Of a stretch of 64,000 nt of DNA, positions 1 to 11,424 are shown piece by piece. The notes under the pieces are model-generated. The model searched no databases. It worked only from the letters and a program-made list of their open reading frames with translations, and was not told where the DNA came from. The DNA lies in NCBI RefSeq assembly GCF_040869045.1, contig NC_090319.1, forward strand, positions 286,847,693 to 286,911,692, read 5' to 3'. The translations under genes and the position numbers were made by a program. Every line of letters starts with the position of its first letter. The stretch's first letter is position 1. The DNA comes from Eurosta solidaginis. Lineage: Eukaryota > Arthropoda > Insecta > Diptera > Tephritidae.

Positions 1-104
1 TACAAATTGCAGAACCAATTGGTTTGCATACTGGAAATTCAGTGCTACTTTGAACTGAGTAGGCAATTTGAAAGTTCTTTATCGGCAAACAAAAATCAAG
101 CTCT

Positions 105-167
105 GTTGTTTTGTTGTTGTAGCAGTGCTTCGCTACATCCAATAGGTGCGTCAGATCACGAATTGTC
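105..167 (-). mobile_element. 3' end fragment of a jockey-like LINE
   Basis: A (TTG)n run at 105-120 followed by a block reading GCTTCGCTACATCCAATAGG. On the minus strand this matches the segment just before the (CAA)n tail of the LINE at 61869-62521, including the short stretch around its stop codon. It is a 3' scrap of the same family and has no coding capacity. Confidence 0.7.
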
Positions 168-194
168 ACCCCCAGCGGGTTAGGGGGTTAGAAT
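168..194 (+). mobile_element. 5' end scrap of the CAA-tailed SINE-like family
   Basis: The segment CCCCCAGCGGGTTAGGGGG followed by TTAGAAT matches the first bases of the full SINE-like copy at 45675-46089 (read on its minus strand) and the starts of the copies near 62636 and 63013. It abuts the LINE tail at 105-167 directly. Confidence 0.65.
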
Positions 195-800
195 CAGTGA
201 ACTGCAAAAATCACAATTTTCTTGATTTAATCAAACACTAAAACGCATTCAATTTCAATCATGCGAATAAACTCATATTGAAAAGCTCATAATTGAATAA
301 ACTCAGCATCTGTCTTTACAAGACTCTGTTAGCATGATTGCGATCGAATGACCAACAGGTTTTGCGTACGATTGTATTGATCAAACGAAGGCAAGCGGAG
401 AATAAAATCAAAGCACGAGAATTAGGCAAACAAACAGAATCGTAATTGGTTTATTGCTTTGCTTGTAAGCATTTTACTTTGCTTGAATTTGTTTTAATTT
501 TTTGTATGTTTTACTTTTATTTTGCGGCATATGTTAAATATGTATTAAACTTTAAACTAATAACTAAATGTTTAAAAAAAAATAAATAAATAAAAAAAAA
601 TAAATGTATAATCAAAAAGTCAATAAATAGTTAAAAAAAAAAACACAAAATTGGAAAGAAGAAAAATTTACATTTAAAAAAAAAAATATATAACTGTTAT
701 ATATTAAAGTAAAAATGTATACTAAGATATAAAATTTTCAGGAAAAAAAAGAAGAGTGGAAAAAAAGAAAAAAATTTATTTAAAAAAAAATTAATAAATA
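195..800. other. AT-rich DNA, nothing recognised
   Basis: AT-rich sequence with long A runs between about 565 and 800. I see no coding pattern, terminal repeat or RNA gene. Confidence 0.5.
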
Positions 801-984
801 ACAAGTAAGGAAGGCTAAGTTCGGGTGTAACCGGACATTACATACTCAGTTGAGAGCTGTGGAGACAAAGTAAGGGAAAATCACCATGTTGTAAAAAGAA
901 TCTAGGGTAACCCTGGAATGTGTTTGTATGACATGTGTATCAAATGGAAGGTATTAAAGAGTATTTTAAGAGGAATTGGGCCAT

Positions 985-3900
985 AGTTCTATAGATGGAC
1001 GCCATTTAGGGATATCGCCATAAAGGTGGGCCAGGCTTGACTCTAGAATTTGTTTGTACGATAAAGGTATTAATGAGTATTTTTAAAGGGCGTGGGCCTA
1101 AGTTCTATAGATGGACACCGTTTCGAGATATCGCCATAAAGATGGATCAGGGGTGACTCTAGAATTTGTTTGTACAATATGAGTATCAAAAGAAAGGTGT
1201 TAATGAGTATTTTAAGAGGGCGTAGGCCTTAGTTCGATATGTGGACGCCTTTTCGAGATATCGCCATAAAGGTGGACCAGGGGTGACTCTAGAATTTGTT
1301 TGTACGATATGGGTATCAAATGAAAGGTGTTAATGAGTATTTTAAAAAGGTGTGGGCCTTAGTTCTATATGTGGACGCCTTTTCGAGATATCGCCATAAA
1401 CGTGGACCAGGGGTGACTCTAGAATTTGTTTGCACGATATGGGTATCAAATGAAAGGTGTTAATGAGTATTTTAAAAGGGCGTGGGCCTTAGTTCTATAG
1501 GTGGACGCCTTTTCGAAATATCGTCATAAAGGTGGACCAGGGGTGACTCTAGAATTGGTTGTACGATATGGGTATCAAATGAAAGGTGTTAATGAGTATT
1601 TCAAAAAGGTGTGGGCTTTAGTTCTCTATGTGGACGCCTTTTCGAGATATCGCCATAAACGTGGACCAGGGGTGAATCTAGAATTTGTTTGTACGATATG
1701 GGTATCAAATGAAAGGTGTTAATGAGTATTTTAAAAGGGCGTGGGCCTTAGTTCTATAGGTGGACGCCTTTTCGAAATATCACCATAAAGGTGGACCAGG
1801 GGTGCCTCTAGAATTTGTTTGTACGATATGGGTATCAAATGAAAGGTGTTAATGAGTATTTTAAAAAGGTTTGGGCCTTAGTTCTATATGTGGACGCCTT
1901 TTCGAGATATCGCCATAAACGTGGCCAGGGATGACTCTAGAATTTGTTTGTACGATATGGGTATCAAATGAAAGGTGTTAATGAGTATTTCAAAAAGGTG
2001 TGGGCTTTAGTTCTCTATGTGGACGCCTTTTCGAGATATCGCCATAAACGTGGACCAGGGGTGACTCTAGAATTTGTTTGTACGATATGGGTATCAAATG
2101 AAAGGTGTTAATGAGCATTTTAAAAGGGCGTGGGCCTTAGTTCTATAGGTGGACGCCTTTTCGAAATATCACCATAAAGGTGGACCAGGGGTGACTCTAG
2201 AATTTGTTTGTACGATATGGGTATCAAATGAGAGGTGTTAATGAGTATTTTAAAAAGGTTTGGGCCTTAGTTCTATATGTGGACGCCTTTTCGAGATATC
2301 GCCATAAACGTTTCCAGGGATGACTCTAGAATTTGTTTGTACGATATGGGTATCAAATGAAAGGTGTTAATGAGTATTTTAAAAAGGTGTTAGCCTTAGT
2401 TCTATATGTGGACGCCTTTTCGAGATATCGCCATAAACGTGGCCAGGGATGACTCTAGAATTTGTTTGTACGATATGGGTATCAAATGAAAGGTGTTAAC
2501 GAGTATTTTAAAAAGGTGTTAGCTTTAGTTCTATATGTGGACGCCTTTTCGAGATATCGCCAAAAACGTGGACCAGGGGTGACTCTAGAATGTGTTTGTA
2601 CGATATGGGTATCAAATGAAAGGCGTTAATGAGTATTTTAAAAGGGCGTGGGCCTTAGTTCTATAGGTGGACGCCTTTTCGAAATATCGCCATAAAGGTG
2701 GACCAGGGGTGACTCTAGAATTTGTTTGTACGATATGGGTATCAAATGAAAGGTGTTAATGAGTATTTTAAAAAGGTTTGGGCCTTAGTTCTATATGTGG
2801 ACGCCTTTTCGAGATATCGCCATAAACGTGGACCAGGGGTGACTCTAGAATTTGTTTGTACGATATGGGTATCAAATGAAAGGTGTTAATGAGTATTTTA
2901 AAAAGGTTTGGGCCTTAGTTCTATATGTGGACGCCTTTTCGAGATATCGCCATAAACGTGGACCAGGGGTGACTCTAGAATTTGTTTGTACGATATGGCT
3001 ATCAAATGAAAGGTGTTTATGAGTATTTTAAAAAGGTGTTAGCCTTAGTTCTATATGTGGACGCCTTTTCGAGATATCGCCATAAAGGTGGACCAGGGGT
3101 GACTCTAGAATTTGTTTGTACGATATGGGTATCAAATGAAAGGTGTTAATGAGTATTTTAAAAAGGTTTGGGCCTTAGTTCTATATGTGGACGCCTTTTC
3201 GAGATATCGCCATAAACGTGGACCAGGGATGACTCTAGAATTTGTTTGTACGATATGGCTATCAAATGAAAGGTGTTTATGAGTATTTTAAAAAGGTGTT
3301 AGCCTTAGTTCTATATGTGGACGCCTTTTCGAGATATCGCCATAAAGGTGGACCAAGGGTGACTCTAGAATTTGTTTGTACGATATGGGTATCAAATGAA
3401 AGGTGTTAATGAGTATTTTAAAAAGGTGTTAGCCTTAGTTCTATATGTGGACGCCTTTTCGAGATATCGCCATAAACGTGGCCAGGGATGACTCTAGAAT
3501 TTGTTTGTACGATATGGGTATCAAATGAAAGGTGTTAATGAGTATTTTAAAAAGGTGTTAGCCTTAGTTCTATATGTGGACGCCTTTTCGAAATATCGCC
3601 ATAAAGGTGGACCAGGGGTGACTCTAGAATCTGTTTGTACGATATGGGTATCAAATGAAAGGTGTTAATGAGTATTTTAAAAAGGTGTTAGCCTTAGTTC
3701 TATATGTGGACGCCTTTTCGAAATATCGCCATAAAGGTGGACCAGGGGTGACTCTAGAATTTGTTTGTACGATATGGGTATCAAATGAAAGGTGTTAATG
3801 AGTATTTTAAAAAGGTGTTAGCCTTAGTTCTATATGTGGACGCCTTTTCGAGATATCGCCATAAACGTGGACCAGGGGTGACTCTAGAATGTGTTTGTAC

Positions 3901-5815
3901 GATATGGGTATCAAATGAAAGGTGTTAATGAGTATTTTAAAAGGGCGTGGGCCTTAGTTCTATAGGTGGACGCCTTTTCGAAATACCGCCATAAAGGTGG
4001 ACCAGGGGTGACTCTAGAATTTGTTTGTACGATATGGGTATCAAATGAAAGGTGTTAATGAGTATTTTAAAAAGGTGTTAGCCTTAGTTCTATATGTGGA
4101 CGCCTTTTCGAAATATCGCCATAAAGGTGGACCAGGGGTGACTCTAGAATGTGTTTGTACGATATGGGTATCAAATGAAAGGTGTTAATGAGTATTTTAA
4201 AAGGGCGTGGGCCTTAGTTCTATAGGTGGACGCCGTTTCGAAATACCGCCATAAAGGTGGACCAGGGGTGACTCTAGAATTTGTTTGTACGATATGGGTA
4301 TCAAATGAAAGGTGTTAATGAGTATTTTAAAAAGGTGTTAGCCTTAGTTCTATATGTGGACGCCTTTTCGAGATATCGCCATAAACGTGACCAGGGATGA
4401 CTCTAGAATTTGTTTGTACGATATGGGTATCAAATGAAAGGTGTTAATGAGTATTTTAAAAAGGTGTTAGCCTTAGTTCTATATGTGGACGCCTTTTCGA
4501 GATATCGCCATAAACGTGGACCAGGGGTGACTCTAGAATGTGTTTGTACGATATGGGTATCAAATGAAAGGTGTTAATGAGTATTTTAAAAGGGCGTGGG
4601 CCTTAGTTCTATAGGTGGACGCCTTTTCGAAATACCGCCATAAAGGTGGACCAGGGGTGACTCTAGAATTTGTTTGTACGATATGGGTATCAAATGAAAG
4701 GTGTTAATGAGTATTTTAAAAAGGTGTTAGCCTTAGTTCTATATGTGGACGCCTTTTCGAGATATCGCCATAAACGTGACCAGGGATGACTCTAGAATTT
4801 GTTTGTACGATATGGGTATCAAATGAAAGGTGTTAATGAGTATTTTAAAAAGGTGTTAGTCTTAGTTCTATATGTGGACGCCTTTTCGAAATATCGCCAT
4901 AAAGGTGGACCAGGGGTGACTCTAGAATTTGTTTGTACAATAAGGGTACCAAATAAAAGGTGTTAATGAGTATTTCAAAAAGGTGTGGGCTTTAGTTCTA
5001 TATGTGGACGCCTTTTCGAGATATCGCCATAAACGTGGACCAGGGGTGACTCTAGAATTTGTTTGTACGATATGGGTATCAAATGAAAGGTGTTAATGAG
5101 TATTTTAAAAGGGCGTGGGCCTTAGTTCTATAGGTGGACGCCTTTTCGAAATATCGCCATAAAGGTGGACCAGGAGTGACTGTAGAATTTGTTTGTACGA
5201 TATGGGTATCAAATGAAAGGTGTTAATGAGTATTTTAAAAAGGTTTGGGCCTTAGTTCTATATATGGACGCCTTTTCGAGATATCGCCATAAACGTGGCC
5301 AGGGATGACTCTAGAATTTGTTTGTACGATATGGGTATCAAATGAAAGGTGTTAATGAGTATTTTAAAAAGGTGTTAGCCTTAGTTCTATATGTGGACAC
5401 CTTTTCGAGATATCGCCATAAACGTGGACCAGGGGTGACTCTAGAATGTGTTTGTACGATATGGGTATCAAATTAAAGGTATTAATGAGGGTTTTAAAAG
5501 GGATTGGGCCTTAGTTCTATAGGTGGACGCCTTTTCGAAATATCGCCATAAAGGTGGACCAGGGGTGACTCTAGAATTTGTTTGTACGATATGGGTATCA
5601 AATGAAAGGTGTTAATTAGTATTTTAAAAAGGTGTTGGCCTTAGTTCTATATGTGGACGCCTTTTCGGGATATCGCCATAAACGTGGACCAGGGGTGACT
5701 CTAAAATGTGTTTGTACGATATGGGTATCAAATTAATGGTATTAATGAGGGTTTTAAAAGGGAGTGGCCCTTAGTTGTATATGTGAAGGCGTTTTCGAGA
5801 TATCGACCAAAATGT
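985..5815 (+). repeat. 130-bp minisatellite array, about 37 units
   Basis: Units are spaced 130 bp apart, occasionally 128 bp where GGACC has shrunk to GGCC. Each unit contains GACTCTAGAATTTGTTTGTA, then GGTATCAAATGAAAGGTG and TTCGAGATATCGCCATAAA. At least two unit types alternate: one with TTCTATATGTGGACG and CATAAACGTGG, the other with GGGCGTGGGCC, TTCTATAGGTGGACG and CATAAAGGTGG. They form higher-order dimers and trimers (for example near 3890, 4150 and 4540). Edge units are more diverged than central ones, as expected for an array homogenised by unequal exchange. Short ORFs inside it are products of the repeat. Confidence 0.95.
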
Positions 5816-5829
5816 GGACCAGGGTGATC

Positions 5830-7130
5830 CAGAACATCATCTGTCGGGTACAGCTAATTTATTTATATATGTAATACCACGAACAGTATTCCTTCCAAGA
5901 TTCCAAGGGCTTTTGATTTCGCCTGCAAAACTTTTTCATTTTCTTCCACTTAATATGGTAGGTGTCACACCCATTTTACCAAGTTTTTTTCTAAAGTTAT
6001 ATTTTACGTCAATAGACCAATACAATTACCATGTTTCATCCCTTTTTTCGTATTTGGTATATAATTATGGCATTTTTTTCATTTTTCGTAATTTTCGATA
6101 TTGAAAAAGTGGGCGTGGTCATAGTCGGATTTCGGCCATTTTTTTCACCAATACAAAGTGAGTTCAGATAAGTACGTGAACTGACTTTAGTAAAGATATA
6201 TCGGTTTTTGCTCAAGTTATCGTGTTAACGGCCGAGCGGAAGGACAGACGGTCGACTGTGTATAAAAACTGGGCGTGGCTTCAACCGATTTCGCCCTTTT
6301 TCACAGAAAACAGTTATCGTCCTAAAATCTAAGCCTCTACCAAATTTCACAAGGATTGGTAAATTTTTGTTCGACTTATGGCATTAAAAGTATCCTAGAC
6401 AAATTAAATGAAAAAGGGCGGAGCCTCGCCCATTTTGAAATTTACTTTTATTTTTGTATTTTTTTGCACCATATCATTACTGGAGTTGAATGTTCACATA
6501 ATTTACTTATATACTGTAAAGATATTAACTTTTTTTTTTAAATTTGAATTTAAAAAAATTTTTTTTTAAAAAGTGGGCGTGGTCGCTCTCCGATTTTGCT
6601 AATTTTTATTAAGCAGGCATATAGCAATAAGAGTAACGTTCCTGCCAAATTTCATCATGATATCTTCAACGACTGCCAAATTACAGCTTCCAAAACTTCT
6701 AAATTACCTTCTTTTAAAAGTGGGCGGTGCCACGCCCATTGTCCAAAATTTTACTAGTTTTCTATTCTGAGTCGTAAGTTCAACACACCTACCAAGTTTC
6801 ATCGCTTTATCCATCTTTGGTAATGAATTATCGCATTTTTTCGATTTTTCGAATCGAAAAAGTGGGCGTGGTTATTGTCCGATATCGTTCATTTTAAATA
6901 GCGATCTGAGATGAGTGCCCAGGAACCTACATACCAAATTTCATCAAGATACCTCAAAATTTACTCAAGTTATCGTGTTAACGGACGGACGGACATGGCT
7001 CAATCGAATTTTTTTTCGATGCTGATGATTTTGATATATGGAAGTCTATATCTATCTCGATTCCTTTATACCTGTACAACCAACCGTTATCCAATCAAAG
7101 TTAATATACTCTGTGAGCTCTGCTCAACTG
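5830..7130 (+). repeat. Unique tail of the element with degenerate ~150-bp modules
   Basis: The motif AAAGTGGGCGTGG or a close variant recurs near 6107, 6267, 6413, 6570, 6719 and 6859, about 141-160 bp apart. Between repeats there is a second recurring phrase, ACCAAATTTCATC with small changes (about 6040, 6340, 6645, 6795 and 6935). TTATCGTGTTAACGG occurs twice. This suggests the tail is itself an old tandem array of about 150-bp modules. It has no credible ORF. Confidence 0.65.
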
Positions 7131-7138
7131 AGTATAAA

Positions 7139-7142
<4 letters not shown>

Positions 7143-7179
<37 letters not shown>
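7143..7179. repeat. (AT)n microsatellite
   Basis: An uninterrupted run of AT dinucleotides directly following the end of the minisatellite element. Confidence 0.95.
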
Positions 7180-7182
<3 letters not shown>

Positions 7183-7184
<2 letters not shown>

Positions 7185-7977
7185 TATATATTCATTATAG
7201 GTTTGATAGCTAAGGTTATTTTATGTCATATAAGGGTTTTTCATGTAAAGTATGTATCTTTGAATTTTTTGTGTTCTTTGATTGAAAGATATTCATTTAA
7301 TTTGTATGCCCGCTCACTCTTGAGACCATCAAACAACTTTCCAATGGAAGATTTTGTATACCTGCCATGCAACGTTTAAGATATCATCAATTATCAACAT
7401 TTTGAATATTTTGTGCTCATGTCATGTTTGCATATTGTTGACGTATATACATGTAATCTGACTTTCGGATGGCCTTGATATTGGTGAAGGATTGGTCAGC
7501 TGTTTTGTTTGATGGTGTACACGTGTATAATTGTGGAAATTGTTGTAATTGTTGTACTTCACGATTCAATCGCAAGAGAAGAAGTTCAAGACGCATTATA
7601 TAAATTGTCAACTTTTTCCTAATACGGATTTACATAAAGGAAATTATTAAAGGAAACGTTTGTGCGACGGGTATTTACATTGTAACATGTGTTAGCTGCT
7701 TAGGCACATCTACATGTTGCAAGTATTTTACCCTTATACGTTTGTTAACCTGTTTAAGTATTTAAAAGTACTCTTGCCATTTATTGGAATTGAAAGATTC
7801 AATTCCCAAAACAGGAAAAAAAAAAACAGAATCGTAAGGAATGTTTATATGTATGCTTATATGTAGCTTGTCGCCGTGACATGAGGGCAGAAGAATCATG
7901 CAAATATTCAGACGCATGGAGTTTTCATATTTGCCTTTTCATTCCGATGAATGTAATCGCCGTTGAGGCAAACACCT
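7183..7977. other. Unassigned intergenic sequence
   Basis: No recognisable gene. A 64-codon minus-strand ORF at 7417-7611 contains EVQQLQQFPQ but matches no family I know and lacks clear splice or start context. I do not call it. Confidence 0.4.
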
Positions 7978-8084
7978 GGGCCCTATTCAGTAACTATGAG
8001 TTTTGAAATGTACATTTTTCTTTCATACAAATTATATGAAGAAAAAGTGTACATTTTAAAATTCACAGTTACTGAATAGGGCCC
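7978..8084. mobile_element. Short palindromic MITE-like element
   Basis: A near-perfect inverted repeat of 107 bp. The left arm starts GGGCCCTATTCAGTAACTAT and the right arm mirrors it, ending AGTTACTGAATAGGGCCC. About 43 bp pair on each side around a short AT-rich loop. No target duplication is obvious, so the superfamily cannot be assigned. Confidence 0.75.
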
Positions 8085-8221
8085 CTGAATTGATTATATT
8101 CACGCATGCAATAATTTTAAATCAATGTCGATTATTTTCGTTTAAGCAAGTTGGATCATTGAACACGATAATGTTGCCGAATGTAATCGAACGTTGTTGT
8201 GTTCGATTTTTGCAGTTCATT

Positions 8222-8614
8222 GGTTAGAATATACCCGCGATAGGTATGCCTGTCGTAAGAGGCGACTAAAATACAAAAATAATTCAAGCGGTTGTGTAGC
8301 GCAACCTTGTCAGGTTGCCAGAGCAATATATAGCTTCTCCAAACCCAATTGTCAACATCAACTTCGACCGGCGAATCCCGTTTCGCCAACAGACGAGGCT
8401 CTGACGACCCCAAGCTTCTCATGGAACTTGGAGGGTGGGGAGGGAGGGATGGCCTGAAGGTTTAATGTGGCCATATAAATCATTTCCGAGATGGTCGGGC
8501 TAGCACCTTAATGAAGCTGTGTTACCGGAGCGTACCGGATATGTATCCGGCAAAGGACCATCACATCGATAACACTCCCTAAAGCCTTCGGGGAGTAACC
8601 TTATCGCTACAACA
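8222..8614 (+). mobile_element. CAA-tailed SINE-like element, near-complete copy
   Basis: It contains in order the family landmarks GTATGCCTGTCGTAAGAGGC, AGCTTCTCCAAACCCAATTG, ATGGTCGGGCTAGCACCTTA, the hairpin CTCCCTAAAGCCTTCGGGGAG and the tail TTATCGCTACAACA. Its 3' end abuts the inverted end of a jockey-like LINE at 8615. It has no ORF of its own; 87-88-codon ORFs on both strands are incidental. Confidence 0.85.
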
Positions 8615-8925
8615 TCACAAATTGTCATCAATGTCCTCTAACGGGAGTCCAAGGAAACTTGCTGCTTCAACAGGGGTGGACCATAATGAGTAGGGTGTTA
8701 GAGGCGTTTGTTCCACAATACAGTTAAAGAGATGGTTGGTGTCATGTGGGGACACATTACAAGCAGGACATATGTTTTGTATGTCGGGGTTGATTCTGGA
8801 TAGGTAAAAGTATAACCTGTTACAGTATCCAGATCGAAGTTGACCTAGAGTGACGCGCGTTTTCCTAGGGAGAGTGCGTGCCTCCTCCGCTAGTTTTGGA
8901 TATTGATCTTTGAGAACACGATTCA
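8615..8925 (-). pseudogene. C-terminal end of a jockey-like LINE reverse transcriptase
   Basis: Translated on the minus strand it reads through LPRKTRVTLGQLRSGYCNRL, then the Cys/His cluster CPACNVSPHDTNHLFNC, ending in LGLPLEDIDDNL and a stop. This is the C-terminal tail found after the reverse transcriptase of jockey-like non-LTR elements, and it matches the copy at 61869-62521. Only about 100 residues remain. The upstream boundary is a sharp junction with another LINE at about 8926. Confidence 0.85.
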
Positions 8926-9428
8926 CCGAAGTTAAGATTCCCAAAAAAGTGAAACCAGCAGTCATGGTGACTGGTATAAATTTTAAATATAGCGACGAGG
9001 AACTGGTGCAAAGAATTAAACGACAAAACATTTGTTTAAGTGAAACGGACATCAAAATTGTTAAGCAATATGAAGTGAAAAAGAACGGGAAAAACTATTA
9101 TAATGCTGTGATAGAAATGAATGTTGAAGCGTTCGCAAATGTACTCGCTGGAGAGAGGCTTAATGTAGGTTGGGAACGTTGCCGAGTATATGATGCAGTG
9201 CAGGTATTGTGTTGTTTTAAATGCAAAGGCTTCAATCACAAAGCGGCTGACTGCAAGGAAAAGGAAGTATGCACAAAATGCTTGGGTGAGCATAAACATA
9301 CACAATGCATAAAGGATGCAGTAAACAAGTGCATTAACTGCATACGAGCAAACAAGGAGCTGAATCTAGGACTTGACGAAAACCATGATACTCTGGATAG
9401 AACTTGCCCCTATACCAACAAAAGCTAG
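8926..9428 (+). pseudogene. LINE A ORF1, Gag-like zinc-knuckle protein (5' truncated)
   Basis: About 167 residues in one frame, starting inside the protein after the junction at 8926. It reads EVKIPKKVKPAVMVTGINF, an RRM-like or Gag core, and then zinc knuckles: CFKCKGFNHKAADC (CX2CX4HX4C) and CTKCLGEHKHTQC, with a further C-x2-C near the end. Proteins of this type are the nucleic-acid-binding ORF1 of non-LTR retrotransposons and coat the RNA during target-primed reverse transcription. ORF2 of the same element starts about 100 bp downstream. Its continuation appears 10 kb away at 19672. Confidence 0.8.
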
Positions 9429-9519
9429 ATGCAAGGAAAAGGAAAGTTGTTTATTAGCAACCAAAGAAAATCCTTACTGCAGCGCAAAAGTCAAAATATT
9501 GTGTAAATCGAGATAGCAA

Positions 9520-9648
9520 TATATACAACTTGGAATGCATTTATCTTAATATTAGTAGTATCATAGCAAATAAAATCGAGCTGGAACGTCTTATTGAAAT
9601 AAGAAGACCAAGTATTGTGTTATGTACGGAAACGTGTACAACAGAACA
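9520..9648 (+). pseudogene. LINE A ORF2, N-terminal part of the endonuclease
   Basis: The frame around 9525-9648 reads LECIYLNISSIIANKIELER, then PSIVLCTETCTTEHI. This is the start of an apurinic-like endonuclease: an N near the start and the metal-binding E of the TET motif. The frame stops making sense at about 9649. The missing downstream sequence, beginning DSELSIPTYKCIRCDSQSR, is found at 19672, so the two segments look like one ORF split by an insertion. Confidence 0.8.
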
Positions 9649-10059
9649 TATCTCCGTGCAAAAACGCTCCACGTCATTTTGCTAGTCATTTTACGGTCAT
9701 TGTGACTTTCTGCAGCGGTTATATTCATAGTCATTTTTGCATGGGCGGATTAGGTTTTTGTGACCAAATTTTCCGTTTCGTTCCTATTAATGTGATCGTG
9801 CATTCCGCTCCCACCTATAGGATGTGAGCATAGTACTGTGCTGCTCACACACGTCACAATGCTCGTCAAATGGCGGTCATTTTTCCGTCACTTCACTCTA
9901 CATTTTCGAGTCATTTGACAATCAATTTTACTGCGGTTTTACCATTTATATAACCGCCATATAACGTGAATTTTACCTGCAGATTTACTTTACCTGGAAC
10001 AGCCATATGAATAAAATATGAACCAAAAAAATTGAATTTTCAATATTTATTATTTTCAA
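9649..10059. other. Unassigned left end of the 10-kb insertion
   Basis: Non-coding. The phrase GTCATTTT or TCATTTT recurs several times between 9670 and 9930, suggesting a degenerate subterminal repeat. Nothing else is recognised. Confidence 0.4.
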
Positions 10060-11424
10060 TATTATTATATACATATGTACATGAAATTGGAACTTATATT
10101 AATCCAGTTCATATAAAACAGAAGAACTTTAATAATAAATAAACTCGCTTAATTGGTTTTTGTTTTCCAATTGAAATCTCTTCTAAGCGAGCAAAAAAAT
10201 AATATTAAGCTTTAGAAAAAACTCCAATTATTTGAATAATCTACAACTTAAAGCTTAGTAGAAATTCAGATCAAGAATATTCAAAGGTGTCGTGGATCCG
10301 ATTGCTGTCGTAATTGAAGAACTTAAAAATGTACGACTATTAATTGAGTCAGACTTATTATTGTTCTAAATCTAATCATTCAAGCAATAATTCTGCAACC
10401 CTTAGCAGGAGTATTGATTGGTTTCAAATCTAATTCCGACAGCAATCGTATCACGACATCCCTTATTATATATGCACATGAAATTGTAACTTAAATTAAT
10501 ACAGTTCATATAAAGAAAAGTAAGTATTTTAATAATAAATAAACTCGCTTGATTGGTTTTCGTTTTCCAATTGAAATCTTTTCCAAGCGAACAGAAAATA
10601 ATTTTAAGCTTTAGAAAGAACTCCAATTATTTGAATCAATTTAAATCTACAACTTAAAGCTAATTAGAAATTCAGATTACATTTACTCTTTTTTTTTTTT
10701 CAGATCAAGAATATTCAAAGGTGTCGTGGAATCCGATTGCTGTCGTAATTGATGAACTTAAAAATGTACGACTAGTAATTGAGTCAGACTTATTATTGTT
10801 CTAAATCTAATCATTCAAGCAATAATTCTGCAACCCATAGCAGGAGTATTGATTGGTTTCAAATCTAATTCCGACAGCAATCGTATTACATCCCTTATTA
10901 TATATGTACGTGATATTGCAACTTAAATTAATACAATTGATATAAAGAAAAGTAAGTACTTTAATAATAACATAAACTCTCTTAATTGGTTTTTGTTTTC
11001 CAATTGAAATCTTTTCTAAGCGAGCAGAAAATAATTTTAAGCTTTAGAAAAAACTCCAATTATTTGAATAATCTACAACTTAAAGCTTAGTAGAAATTCA
11101 GATTTTTTCAGATCAAGAATATTCAAAGGTGTTGTGGAATCCGATTGCTGTCGTAATTGGTGAACTTAAAAATGTACGACTTGTAATTAAGTCAGGCTTA
11201 TTATTGTTCTAAATCTAATTATTCAAGCAATAATTCTACAACCCTTAGCAGGAGTATTGATTGGTTTCAAATCTAATTCCGACAGCAATCATATCACATC
11301 CCTTATTATATATGTACGTGATATTGCAACTTAAATTAATACTGTTGATATAAAGAAAAGTAAATACTTTAATAATAAATAAACTCTCTTAACTGGTTTT
11401 TGTTTTCCAATTGAAATCTTTTCC
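10060..11424 (+). repeat. Tandem repeat, unit about 400-430 bp, 3.3 copies
   Basis: The landmark CCTTATTATATATG recurs near 10463, 10893 and 11301 (first, variant form near 10063). CCGATTGCTGTCGTAATTG recurs near 10297, 10733 and 11143. Each unit contains an internal inverted pair: CCGATTGCTGTCGTAATT and, further on, ATTCCGACAGCAATCG. It also contains a second pair around CTCGCTTAATTGG and TTCTAAGCGAG. The unit may be a foldback-type element that has been tandemly amplified. Confidence 0.85.

Larger units (their letters stand above)
801..7140 (+). mobile_element. Minisatellite-bearing element, copy 1
   Basis: One end begins ACAAGTAAGGAAGGCTAAG, near 801, and the other closes with TGCTCAACTGAGTATA near 7136. 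A second copy in the opposite orientation at 23376-36566 starts and stops at the same two sequences, which defines the unit as a mobile or duplicating element. Both ends carry the motif ATACTCAGTTGAG on opposite strands, an imperfect terminal inverted repeat. The interior is a 130-bp tandem array followed by a non-array tail. No transposase is visible, so it would be non-autonomous. I cannot name the family. Minisatellite-bearing Helitron-like elements of flies are a comparable architecture, but the ends do not show clear Helitron TC...CTRR signatures. Confidence 0.75.

Noticed and set aside
1501..1722. 73-codon ORF with repeated DAFSKYRHK/DAFSRYRHK peptide
   Set aside because: It is a translation of the 130-bp minisatellite; most units have stops in this frame.
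985..5815. Direct repeats at regular spacing, CRISPR-like at first glance
   Set aside because: Units are 130 bp with no unique spacers, and the surrounding DNA is insect.
801..7140. Helitron assignment for the minisatellite element
   Set aside because: No clear TC start, CTRR end, terminal hairpin or Rep/helicase; left unnamed.
8156..8457. Overlapping 87-88-codon ORFs on both strands
   Set aside because: They lie in the SINE-like repeat and vary between copies.
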